From an uncultured Ruminococcus sp. (GTDB taxonomy: Bacteria; Bacillota; Clostridia; Oscillospirales; Ruminococcaceae), in assembly GCA_900538575.1 (NCBI GenBank), contig UPZA01000002.1, positions 196,817-260,816 of the forward strand: a stretch of DNA of 64,000 nt. Reading direction: 5' to 3'. The translations under genes and the position numbers were made by a program. Each line of letters begins with the position of its first letter. The first letter of the stretch is position 1. Under the pieces are notes generated by a model. The model saw nothing but the letters and a program-made list of their open reading frames with translations, did no database searches and was not told the DNA's origin. Positions 52,212 to 58,616 of this stretch are shown here, one piece after another.

Positions 52212-52386
52212 AGTACATCGGTACCACCCTTAAATTGATTTTCAATAATCAGGCTGAATTTTCTGGCGGTCTCACTCCTTTATGATTATGTGATCCTAAG
52301 ATTCCAAAATGATGCTTTCATTCCACATCAACCCTTTACCGAATTTTTTATTGTAATTAAATATCAATTAGTACATCGGTACCACC
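52212..52386 (-). repeat. Two direct copies of a 17-bp repeat with T-box-like core
   Basis: AGTACATCGGTACCACC (plus strand) occurs at 52212-52228 and 52370-52386, 158 bp apart. On the minus strand each reads GGTGGTACCGATGTACT after A/G-rich sequence. GGTGGTACC matches the core of the T-box antiterminator, but nothing else of a T-box leader is seen and no gene lies downstream on that strand. Confidence 0.5.
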
Positions 52387-52580
52387 TTTTCAAATTATTT
52401 ATCTTTGCTTTTTATGTAAAGACATTACGTCATAAAATTGAGATTAACCCAACCTCAAAAATATGAAATTGAAGCTGTTGTTGAAACAATAACCGCATCC
52501 TCCATTTTACAACCCAAACGTCTCAAATAAATTTCAAAGAAAATCTCATGTTACTCTAAACGGAATAATGATTCTTATTT

Positions 52581-52670
52581 TCATGAATTCCCAATTATTT
52601 CATTTAAAACTTTTTTGAACATTGAGTCACCAACAACAGCTTCGTAAAACTGTTCTTCAATAGATTCCAC
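52581..52670 (-). CDS. Small ORF of unknown function, possibly a gene remnant
   Basis: A 29-residue frame from a GTG with GGAGG 9 nt upstream: starts MESIEEQFYEAVVGDSMF and ends with Ser-TGA. The same frame stays open for a further 21 codons upstream (through NFGKFFCGNKFISRWRELP), so it may be the end of a broken longer gene. The composition is protein-like, but I recognise no family. Confidence 0.3.
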   Translation of the reverse strand: MESIEEQFYEAVVGDSMFKKVLNEIIGNS

Positions 52671-52750
52671 CGGCAACTCCCTCCATCTTGATATAAATTT
52701 ATTCCCGCAAAAGAATTTCCCGAAATTCTTAAATCAGCCTTGCGAAAATA

Positions 52751-52819
52751 TCATCGTGAAAGAAACGTCAACAATACATTGATAAAACTTAATACATCAA
52801 TACTTTCTGAATCTGACAT
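52751..52819 (-). CDS. Small ORF downstream of a strong minus-strand promoter
   Basis: A 22-residue frame (starts MSDSESIDVLSFINVLLTFL) about 45 nt after the predicted transcription start of the promoter at 52867-52895, with AAAGG 5-6 nt before its ATG. It could be a short peptide, a leader peptide or the beginning of a frameshifted gene. Confidence 0.3.
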   Translation of the reverse strand: MSDSESIDVLSFINVLLTFLSR

Positions 52820-52866
52820 CTATGCCTTTATGATTTATTATTGACTGTTGTTCTTTCGTTGTATAT

Positions 52867-52895
52867 ATAATACCACATTCTTTAGTCAATGTCAA
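52867..52895 (-). promoter_or_regulatory. Strong sigma-A promoter pointing into the gene-poor stretch
   Basis: Minus strand TTGACA, 17 bp, TATTAT. It is divergent from the DUF1292 promoter, and no intact gene is found downstream of it. Confidence 0.75.
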
Positions 52896-52952
52896 CAGTT
52901 TCAGAATAAAAAAATACACAATTTTATAAAAAATGTTTAAACACAATGCCTA

Positions 52953-52981
52953 TTGACTTTATTTCTATATTGTAGTATAAT
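52953..52981 (+). promoter_or_regulatory. Sigma-A promoter of the DUF1292 gene
   Basis: TTGACT, 17 bp, TATAAT, about 45 bp before the start codon. Confidence 0.85.
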
Positions 52982-53025
52982 TATTTTTGTTAGGGCAAAA
53001 ATATTATTGAATTGGAGAAAAAATA

Positions 53026-53346
53026 ATGTCAGATATGAACGAATACCAGCCGGATCTTTTTACCTTAGAAGACGAGGACGGCAATGAAGAAACCTTTGAG
53101 CTTATTGACGTTGTAAAAGAAGAGGACACAACTTACTACGCTCTTATTCCCCAACAGTCTGATCCTGACAACCTTGAAGAAGACGATTATTTTGTAATAC
53201 TTAAGCAAGATGACAACGATCCGGACGGAATGCTCGTTTCAATAGAAGACGAATCGGAATTAGACCGTCTGGCCGAGATCTTTATACAAAGACTTTATAC
53301 TGACGACGAATACGACTGCGGAGACGACTGCGACTGTTGCAGCTAA
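53026..53346 (+). CDS. DUF1292 family protein with Cys-rich end
   Basis: Small, very acidic protein of 106 residues of the DUF1292 (YrzB-like) family, unknown function. The family core is FTLEDEDGNEETFELIDVVK near 11, TYYALIPQQSD near 36 and YFVILKQDDNDPDGMLVSIE near 54. The last residues, YDCGDDCDCCS, add four cysteines in an Asp-rich context that could bind metal. It has its own promoter, and a second promoter for a noncoding RNA starts right after the stop codon. In many Firmicutes this family sits near ruvX/alaS; here it does not. Confidence 0.82.
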   Translation: MSDMNEYQPDLFTLEDEDGNEETFELIDVVKEEDTTYYALIPQQSDPDNLEEDDYFVILKQDDNDPDGMLVSIEDESELDRLAEIFIQRLYTDDEYDCGDDCDCCS

Positions 53347-53355
53347 ATTTTACTA

Positions 53356-53384
53356 TTGATTTTTTATTAAAATTATGTTATAAT
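53356..53384 (+). promoter_or_regulatory. Sigma-A promoter of the 6S-like RNA
   Basis: TTGATT, 17 bp, TATAAT, starting 10 bp after the DUF1292 stop codon. Transcription should begin near 53391, with no protein gene on this strand before the terminator at 53609. Confidence 0.8.
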
Positions 53385-53390
53385 AATAAC

Positions 53391-53608
53391 AGAAAAACAA
53401 ATATGTATTCTGCCTTGTACGTGTCAATATGGTTTTTATAATCCAACACTTTATAAAAGGGAATCTGACTCTGACTGATGATTGCAGACCTCCCGTCTTT
53501 ATGACGGACGAAGGGAGCGTGAGGCTTTCAGGAGGATACCCACCTTGCTTAACAGCTTGGTTTTATGCGCCATATGACGGCAAGGCGGTTTATACTTTCT
53601 TAAAAAAT
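53391..53608 (+). ncRNA. ssrS: Probable 6S RNA
   Basis: A promoter and a terminator frame about 220 nt without a credible gene; the only frame (65 codons) has no ribosome-binding site. The ends pair over about 20 bp: GCCTTG (53412-53417) with CAAGGC (53581-53586) and GTCAATATGG (53423-53432) with CCATATGAC (53570-53578). A large AT-rich central bubble follows, including TTTTATAATCC on one side and a small GCTTAACAGC hairpin on the other, then a long arm with CCTCCCGTC/GACGG...GGGAG. This is the overall architecture of 6S RNA, which mimics an open promoter and traps sigma-A RNA polymerase. Size fits. SRP RNA, tmRNA and RNase P signatures are absent. Assignment is by shape, not by database match. 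Confidence 0.6.
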
Positions 53609-53636
53609 AATCCCGTGTTCATCTGAACACGGGATT
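53609..53636. terminator. Bidirectional terminator for the 6S-like RNA and the cellulase gene
   Basis: AATCCCGTGTTC, 4-nt loop, GAACACGGGATT: 12-bp perfect arms. T-rich DNA follows on both strands (TATTTTTT on the minus strand). Confidence 0.85.
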
Positions 53637-53641
53637 TCAAT

Positions 53642-55951
53642 TTATATATTCAAAATTATTCTTCTTAGATTTAACGCGTCAAACACGTCGACGCCTCCGT
53701 TTCCGTCAACATCGGCAGCAGTACTGTCGGCAATTTCAACAGGAATATTCAATAAAAATTTCTGTAACAAAACCAAGTCTGCAATATTTACATTGCCGTC
53801 TTTATTAAGATCTCCGGCTAAGCCCCCTTTATCAGGAGTAGTACCGTCAGGTTCCGTGCCGCCAATCAATACTCCGTTAGAATAAACGCATATATTAGGC
53901 GCTTTCTGCATTTCTCCGCTGTAACCGTTATAGCTTCCACTGTCAACCTCAAGCATACCCTGCATGCTCCAGTCGTCCGAAGTATCCCAAGGCGTACTCC
54001 AAGATCCTATTTGAAGCTGATATTTCTTGTTGGAATTTGCTATAACATATCCATCCCATGTCACTTCAATATAATAAACGCTGTCCTTATAAAGCGTCGG
54101 ACCTGTAAGAACTCCGTCAAAATCCGTTTCCGTCTCTGCCTGATCATAAGTTTCACGCATCTGTATAGCCGATACGCTATCCATTCCCTTTGTATCAAAA
54201 TAGTATCTTACCGATACGTCCTTTAAAGCTTCAACAGAATCAGTGCACACATAAAGAGTCAGATCAGTACAGCCTATTCCTCCGTTTTGCTTCTGGTTAG
54301 AAACAATTCCTTCAACCCAATAATTGTTTCCTCCGCTTTCTCCCCCGCTGCTTTTATCCGGAGGAGGAAAATCCGGCGTTGTCTGCATCGAAGCGTCTCC
54401 GAAAAACTCATATAGTCCGGCGCAGGCTCCGACAAACGCCGCATTATAATCTATAGTAACCTCGTTGTAAATCCAATCCGCAGTAGTGTCGTTATGCTTA
54501 TCCGACGCATCAGGACCGCCTACAAGAGCGCCGTATAAAACATGCTTCTGTTCTCGCGTATCCTCAGCCATCGTCAAGCCCGACGACGCTCTGTGATGAG
54601 GATACTTTACCGCATTGTCATTATATCCTACCACATATGCGGTTCCGGCAGTATTATTTCCCAGAAGATATTCCATCTGTTCCTTTGCCCATTCACTGTA
54701 TTTCGAAGCTTTTCCGTTATTATTATACTTATCAAATACAAGAGCCGCCAGCTGAGCCGCCGTATTATATCTTGCAGAGCCCCAGGTACTCAAATAGAAA
54801 TAACCCTGAGGAGAAATTGTTCCCAGTCCACCGCTCATACAATTCTGAATCTGCTTTTCTATCTGACTCCAAAAATCCTTAATTTCATACTCATTTTTAC
54901 CGCTTATCGTCCTGTATCTGTCAAGGATAGAATTATCCTGGTCGTTACACTCGGATATTAAACACATAGCCCCTGTCCAGACATCGTTCCAGCAATGAAC
55001 ATAAGTTGGGGGAGCATAATAATCGTTGCCTAACACGCCGAGAGCCTCGTCAAGATAATTTGTATCGCCGGTTGCCTTATAAAGCCACATGCCTGCCCAG
55101 CAATAATCATCCTGCCATTTTGATGAATTATAATAACTTTTAGGACCGTCGGCATTATCGCTCAATTGCTTCTCATTAGTCTGGGCAAATTTAAACAGCG
55201 CCTTTGCATAATCCAAGCTCTTAGCGGCATATTCAGCGTCGGTATCCTTGAAATTAAGGTAATTTGCCGCAAGAGAAGCTGCTGTAGCGGCAACATAATC
55301 AGTCTGGGGTTTATCGGCTGTAAGGAAAAAACCCTTACGCTCCATACTGTCAATCTCAGGAGCGTTCCAATATGCATGATCTATATCTCCGTCACCGACC
55401 TGATAGCAGAACGCTACTACATCGCCGTTTGAATCCCTGAAAGTACATTTCATAAAGTAATCGTTGAAATACTTTAATATTGTTTCAATGTGGTCGTCCT
55501 GACCGGTTTTTATATACGAATCCCTGAATTCATAGTATCCCCACCCTAACGTTGATCCGGAATAAGCCTCCGGCATACCGAATTTGACATGATCTCCCGC
55601 GTCATGAAAGCCTCCGGCAACATCTACATAACCGTCTCCGTCCGGATCAAGTATACTTTTATTTTCCGAAATAAAGCCGGCGGAAAGGTTTGTATTTTCG
55701 GTATCCAGCGGAAGCTGCGAATCATAGGTATGGCAATCCCCTCTCCATGTAAACCGAGTATTTTCTCCCACCTCAGTTCCGCACATATTCGCGTCATAAA
55801 AATAAATAGAATATTGAAGCGCCTTGGCAAAGTTGCCGTAATCCTCGGCGGCCGAAGCGCTCTGAGTAAACGACGAAAGCGGAGAAGTCAGATACAATGC
55901 CGTGGTAAACGCACTCATTGCCGCTGCCGACAGCCTTTTCAGCAATTTCAC
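53642..55951 (-). CDS. Secreted GH9 cellulase with CBM3-like module and type I dockerin
   Basis: Cellulosomal endoglucanase of 769 residues. A signal peptide (about 1-34, ending SASA-AE) leads to a GH9 catalytic domain (about 36-525). Asp117/Asp120 lie in the family motif FHDAGDHVKFGMPEAYSGST, the His motif is YPHHRASSG, and the acid Glu is in NEVTIDYNAAFVGA. A linker (PPPDKSSGGESGG) is followed by a beta-sandwich resembling CBM3c (about 545-690), which in such enzymes aids processive cutting. The dockerin (713-769) has two calcium repeats, GDLNKDGNVNIADLVLLQKF and ADVDGNGGVDVFDALNLRRI, for binding a scaffoldin cohesin. Start is GTG with AGGAGG at 8 nt. No scaffoldin is in this window. It lies just downstream of the AgrD-like gene, same direction, with its own promoter. 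Confidence 0.95.
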   Translation of the reverse strand: MKLLKRLSAAAMSAFTTALYLTSPLSSFTQSASAAEDYGNFAKALQYSIYFYDANMCGTEVGENTRFTWRGDCHTYDSQLPLDTENTNLSAGFISENKSILDPDGDGYVDVAGGFHDAGDHVKFGMPEAYSGSTLGWGYYEFRDSYIKTGQDDHIETILKYFNDYFMKCTFRDSNGDVVAFCYQVGDGDIDHAYWNAPEIDSMERKGFFLTADKPQTDYVAATAASLAANYLNFKDTDAEYAAKSLDYAKALFKFAQTNEKQLSDNADGPKSYYNSSKWQDDYCWAGMWLYKATGDTNYLDEALGVLGNDYYAPPTYVHCWNDVWTGAMCLISECNDQDNSILDRYRTISGKNEYEIKDFWSQIEKQIQNCMSGGLGTISPQGYFYLSTWGSARYNTAAQLAALVFDKYNNNGKASKYSEWAKEQMEYLLGNNTAGTAYVVGYNDNAVKYPHHRASSGLTMAEDTREQKHVLYGALVGGPDASDKHNDTTADWIYNEVTIDYNAAFVGACAGLYEFFGDASMQTTPDFPPPDKSSGGESGGNNYWVEGIVSNQKQNGGIGCTDLTLYVCTDSVEALKDVSVRYYFDTKGMDSVSAIQMRETYDQAETETDFDGVLTGPTLYKDSVYYIEVTWDGYVIANSNKKYQLQIGSWSTPWDTSDDWSMQGMLEVDSGSYNGYSGEMQKAPNICVYSNGVLIGGTEPDGTTPDKGGLAGDLNKDGNVNIADLVLLQKFLLNIPVEIADSTAADVDGNGGVDVFDALNLRRIILNI

Positions 55952-55999
55952 AATAAATTCCTCCTGTTAAAATTTTAAAATACAGTTTCAAACACTTTT

Positions 56000-56028
56000 A
56001 TTTTATCATATTGCAGAAAAAATTTCAA
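56000..56028 (-). promoter_or_regulatory. Sigma-A promoter of the GH9 cellulase gene
   Basis: Minus strand TTGAAA, 17 bp, TAAAAT, about 45 bp before the GTG start. Confidence 0.8.
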
Positions 56029-56069
56029 TAATTTCTGATGAAAATATTAAATATATAAATTTATATAAA

Positions 56070-56102
56070 AAAATACGGCACAGCTAAAAAACTGCGCCGT
56101 AT
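56070..56102 (-). terminator. Terminator of the AgrD-like gene
   Basis: Minus strand ATACGGCGCAG and GCTGTGCCGTAT around a T-rich loop, then TTTTTT. It separates the peptide gene from the cellulase promoter. Confidence 0.85.
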
Positions 56103-56118
56103 TAAGTAACTGTTATTA

Positions 56119-56259
56119 TTACTTAACGATTTCCTTAAGAGCCTTTGGCTCCTTAGGCTGATGACAGCCATACAATGAAGCTGAACCGCAAGCCTTAACT
56201 GCTGTGTTCATGCCAACCTTTGCTGCTGCTTCCATGATTTTTCTTGAAATCTTCTTCAT
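56119..56259 (-). CDS. AgrD-like cyclic lactone autoinducer peptide precursor
   Basis: Precursor of 46 residues with the layout of clostridial AgrD peptides: an amphipathic basic N-terminal helix (MKKISRKIMEAAAKVGMNTA), a core KACGSASLYGC and the conserved recognition tail HQPKEPKALKEIVK. Cys24 is the expected thiolactone-forming residue; a second Cys32 lies just before HQP. AgrB-type proteases normally cut and cyclise such precursors, but no agrB gene is nearby. The longer frame reaching 56331 is rejected: the ATG at 56259 follows AGGAA at a suitable distance and lies about 55 nt after a good promoter. It is divergent from a LytTR regulator and an AgrC-like sensor, which supports a signalling role. 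Confidence 0.85.
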   Translation of the reverse strand: MKKISRKIMEAAAKVGMNTAVKACGSASLYGCHQPKEPKALKEIVK

Positions 56260-56321
56260 AACAAATTCCTGCCTTTTTATTTTTATTTTCTGTCTAAAGG
56301 ACTTTACCTTTTGACAAATAT

Positions 56322-56350
56322 ATGATAACATATTTTGGAATAAAAATCAA
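56322..56350 (-). promoter_or_regulatory. Sigma-A promoter of the AgrD-like gene
   Basis: Minus strand TTGATT, 17 bp, TATCAT. Good spacing and no overlapping repeat, so expression may be constitutive. Confidence 0.8.
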
Positions 56351-56399
56351 ATGATTTTCTTAAAAGAATAATCTTTTTACATCAAATGCGGAATTTAAT

Positions 56400-56421
56400 A
56401 ATTTATTCATAATTTATTCAT
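56400..56421 (+). repeat. Tandem 11-bp repeats upstream of the LytTR regulator
   Basis: AATTTATTCAT occurs twice head to tail (56400-56410, 56411-56421). The first nine bases recur at 56503-56511, where the -35 region of the LytTR promoter should be. One helical turn per repeat and placement at a weak promoter suggest regulator binding sites, perhaps for the LytTR protein itself. The surrounding sequence is very AT-rich, which lowers the weight of the match. Confidence 0.4.
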
Positions 56422-56523
56422 ATTTTATAAACAAACGCTTAAAACTTTATACATTAATAAAATAATTTTCAAAAAATCTATAATTTCTTTAAGTTTGTTC
56501 ACAATTTATTCGAATTTATATGT

Positions 56524-56529
56524 TATAAT
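56524..56529 (+). promoter_or_regulatory. Extended -10 box of the LytTR operon without clear -35
   Basis: TGTTATAAT about 68 bp before the regulator's ATG. The position expected for a -35 box is occupied by an AATTTATTC repeat copy, as in activator-dependent promoters. Confidence 0.5.
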
Positions 56530-56596
56530 GGTTTAATAAAGAAATACATAAGTATTATTTGAATTATTATAAATATTATAACGAATGGAGAGCAAT

Positions 56597-57334
56597 ATGA
56601 TAAAAACAGCTATTTGTGATAATAACCTTAATAACGCAATTATAATAAAAAATTCTATTGAACAGTTCTCAAATAAATTTCGTCTGAGATGCGATATAAG
56701 CATTTACACCTCCGGAAACGAGCTTATAATTGATCATCATAAATACAAAGCAATATTTATCAATACTAATATCAAAGATAAAAGCGCGGACAATATTGCC
56801 AGATACATTCGAATGTCGGGTGAAAAAACAAGGCTTATTTTTATTTCCGACAATGAAAGAACAGCATGCCAAATTATAAAATACCAGCCGTTCGGTTTTA
56901 TACATAATATCAATCTTCAGTCGGAGCTGACTGAATTGCTGCCCTCTCTTTTTCTTGAGATTAACGGCGAGGACCAGTATTTCACATTTAAATCAGAATC
57001 GGGTACAGTAAACCTGAAAATAAAGGATATTAACTACTTTGAAACCTTCGGTCACGTTATTGAAATAAATACAGACAATAAGGTTATTCCTATCAGAACA
57101 ACTCTAAAGCTTCTGGAGGATAAATTTAAAGGCTTCGGATTTTTCAGAATTCATAAAAGCTATCTGGTTAATGTCAGATCGGTATTTTCAGTCAATCGGC
57201 ATTACGTTACCCTTAATAACATGAAAACCCTTCCCATCGGAAAAAGCAGAACAGAGGTATTAAATAACATAATCAAATACCGATTTGCTCAGCATAAATC
57301 GAGTTCTGCTGATCCGTGTTCAATAAGACTATAA
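56597..57334 (+). CDS. LytTR-type regulator with degenerate receiver
   Basis: AgrA-like protein of 245 residues: a receiver-like domain (1-120) and a C-terminal LytTR DNA-binding domain (about 142-240, FETFGHVIEINTDNKVIPIR, then FFRIHKSYLVNVRSV). In the receiver the acidic pair is reduced to one Asp (ICDNN), and the phospho-acceptor position reads IFINTNI, with Asn56 where family members have Asp. The conserved Lys near the end is replaced (GFIHNI). It therefore probably cannot be phosphorylated in the usual way. The ATG at 56597 follows GGAG at 6 nt. A sensor gene follows 22 bp later and the AgrD-like gene is divergent. Confidence 0.85.
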   Translation: MIKTAICDNNLNNAIIIKNSIEQFSNKFRLRCDISIYTSGNELIIDHHKYKAIFINTNIKDKSADNIARYIRMSGEKTRLIFISDNERTACQIIKYQPFGFIHNINLQSELTELLPSLFLEINGEDQYFTFKSESGTVNLKIKDINYFETFGHVIEINTDNKVIPIRTTLKLLEDKFKGFGFFRIHKSYLVNVRSVFSVNRHYVTLNNMKTLPIGKSRTEVLNNIIKYRFAQHKSSSADPCSIRL

Positions 57335-57356
57335 ATAATGAGGTTAATAATACAGT

Positions 57357-58616
57357 ATGAACGAATATATAAATATTATCTGGCACCTTATAGAACTTGC
57401 AGCCTGTGTTGTTGAATCAATCATGATAACGTCTTTTATGGTGAACATGCTTGGATATAAGGATCCGAAATATAAATTTACAAAATTTATGCTATGCGTA
57501 GTTATTTCTGTGATAAATTCAACCGTTGTTTCAACAATTATACCGGTGGATTCTTTTATCGGATCTATGCAGATGATAATATGTCTGATATTTTCCTTGA
57601 TATTCCTTAACGGACGGATATTCTACAAAATTCTTACATCATTACTGTCAGTATTTTTTGTATTAATTATAAACTCTATTATTTTAACGCTGGTTAGCTG
57701 TATTTTTAAAACGCCGATTTACATACTCATTTCTTCGTCCGGTATTGTAAGATTATTGATATTAATTTCTACAAAATCCATTTACTTCATTATTACAAAA
57801 TTTATTATTAAAATCACCAGAAATAAAAAGCTGCATTTTTCAAGAAATGAAAGCAGATATATAATGAGCGTATTTATATTAACGATTGTCGCATGCAATA
57901 TACTTTTTGAGGTTATTTCATCAGTAAAATATTCAACGCCGTTTTCATTAACCGCTATCGCGGTATTAGTTTCAATAAACGTTTTAAATTATTTAATAAT
58001 ACATAAATGTCATCAGATAAATATAAATAAGGCAAAGATAAACCGTATAGCTCAGGAAATAATAAGGCATGAGGAACAGATAAACCAGTTATCTGCCGGT
58101 TCACTGAAAACAAATAGAAAAAGTCAGGAAACCTCTGAAAAGAACGAATGCAATAATTTTGAAAATCCTGCTTTTACTAATTATAAAAGTCTGAACACTA
58201 TTATCAACAATGCGGTAAAGGACTGCCGTGAAAAAAATATTTCAGTTAATTGCAGTATTTCGCCGTATATAGAAAACTTTCCGGAAAACGAGATAATTTC
58301 AATAATTTCAAATACCCTTAAAGAATCTATAAGCGCATCAAGAAGCAGCAGCTTTCAGCCGACGATAGATCTCGAAATACTGAATAATAAAAATTATCTC
58401 AGCATTATTATTTCTCACTATCTCAAAACTGCTGATATTTATCTTACGGACGATATATCAGAAGATGAAATTACGGTTCCTTTTAACCCTTATCATAATA
58501 AAAAAATTTCAAATATAATGGATAAATATAACGGAATTATACTTTTTAATAAAAACAGAAATAAGATCATTACAAATATATGGCTTGATTTTTCAAAGGC
58601 GTCCCTTATCAAATGA
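57357..58616 (+). CDS. AgrC-like membrane sensor with degenerate kinase domain
   Basis: Protein of 419 residues. The first 220 hold about seven hydrophobic segments, as in AgrC peptide receptors. The cytoplasmic part has a helical region (about 222-245, EIIRHEEQINQL) and a GHKL-like domain starting NPAFTNYKSLNTIINNAVKD. Compared with AgrC, the usual phospho-acceptor context (HDxxNH) is not recognisable and the N box reads SNTLKESISAS, with Glu in place of the metal-binding Asn. The glycine-rich ATP lid (GTGLGL...) is missing, leaving only KISNIMDKYNGIILF. It may bind the peptide and signal without phosphotransfer. Its last 24 bp overlap the 3' end of folC on the other strand. It is not AgrB: that protein is about half the length. 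Confidence 0.75.
   Translation: MNEYINIIWHLIELAACVVESIMITSFMVNMLGYKDPKYKFTKFMLCVVISVINSTVVSTIIPVDSFIGSMQMIICLIFSLIFLNGRIFYKILTSLLSVFFVLIINSIILTLVSCIFKTPIYILISSSGIVRLLILISTKSIYFIITKFIIKITRNKKLHFSRNESRYIMSVFILTIVACNILFEVISSVKYSTPFSLTAIAVLVSINVLNYLIIHKCHQININKAKINRIAQEIIRHEEQINQLSAGSLKTNRKSQETSEKNECNNFENPAFTNYKSLNTIINNAVKDCREKNISVNCSISPYIENFPENEIISIISNTLKESISASRSSSFQPTIDLEILNNKNYLSIIISHYLKTADIYLTDDISEDEITVPFNPYHNKKISNIMDKYNGIILFNKNRNKIITNIWLDFSKASLIK

Larger units (their letters stand above)
52147..52860. other. AT-rich stretch without an intact gene
   Basis: About 700 bp between rpoD and the divergent promoters, with no long open frame. It holds two copies of a 17-bp direct repeat, two very short minus-strand frames with usable ribosome-binding sites, and plus-strand read-through frames without starts. 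A strong minus-strand promoter points into it. Most likely a decayed insertion or gene remnant; I cannot assign its source. Confidence 0.5.

Noticed and set aside
53429..53626. 65-codon plus-strand frame between DUF1292 and the cellulase
   Set aside because: No ribosome-binding site, lies wholly inside the promoter-to-terminator unit with extensive end pairing, and runs into the terminator; better explained as 6S-like RNA.
54011..55978. Several plus-strand frames opposite the GH9 gene
   Set aside because: Antisense shadows of a well-supported 769-residue enzyme; no ribosome-binding sites and no family resemblance.
57357..58616. Membrane protein as AgrB processing protease
   Set aside because: Twice the AgrB length, seven membrane segments followed by a GHKL-like cytoplasmic domain; fits AgrC-type receptor layout, and no AgrB catalytic His/Cys context was seen.
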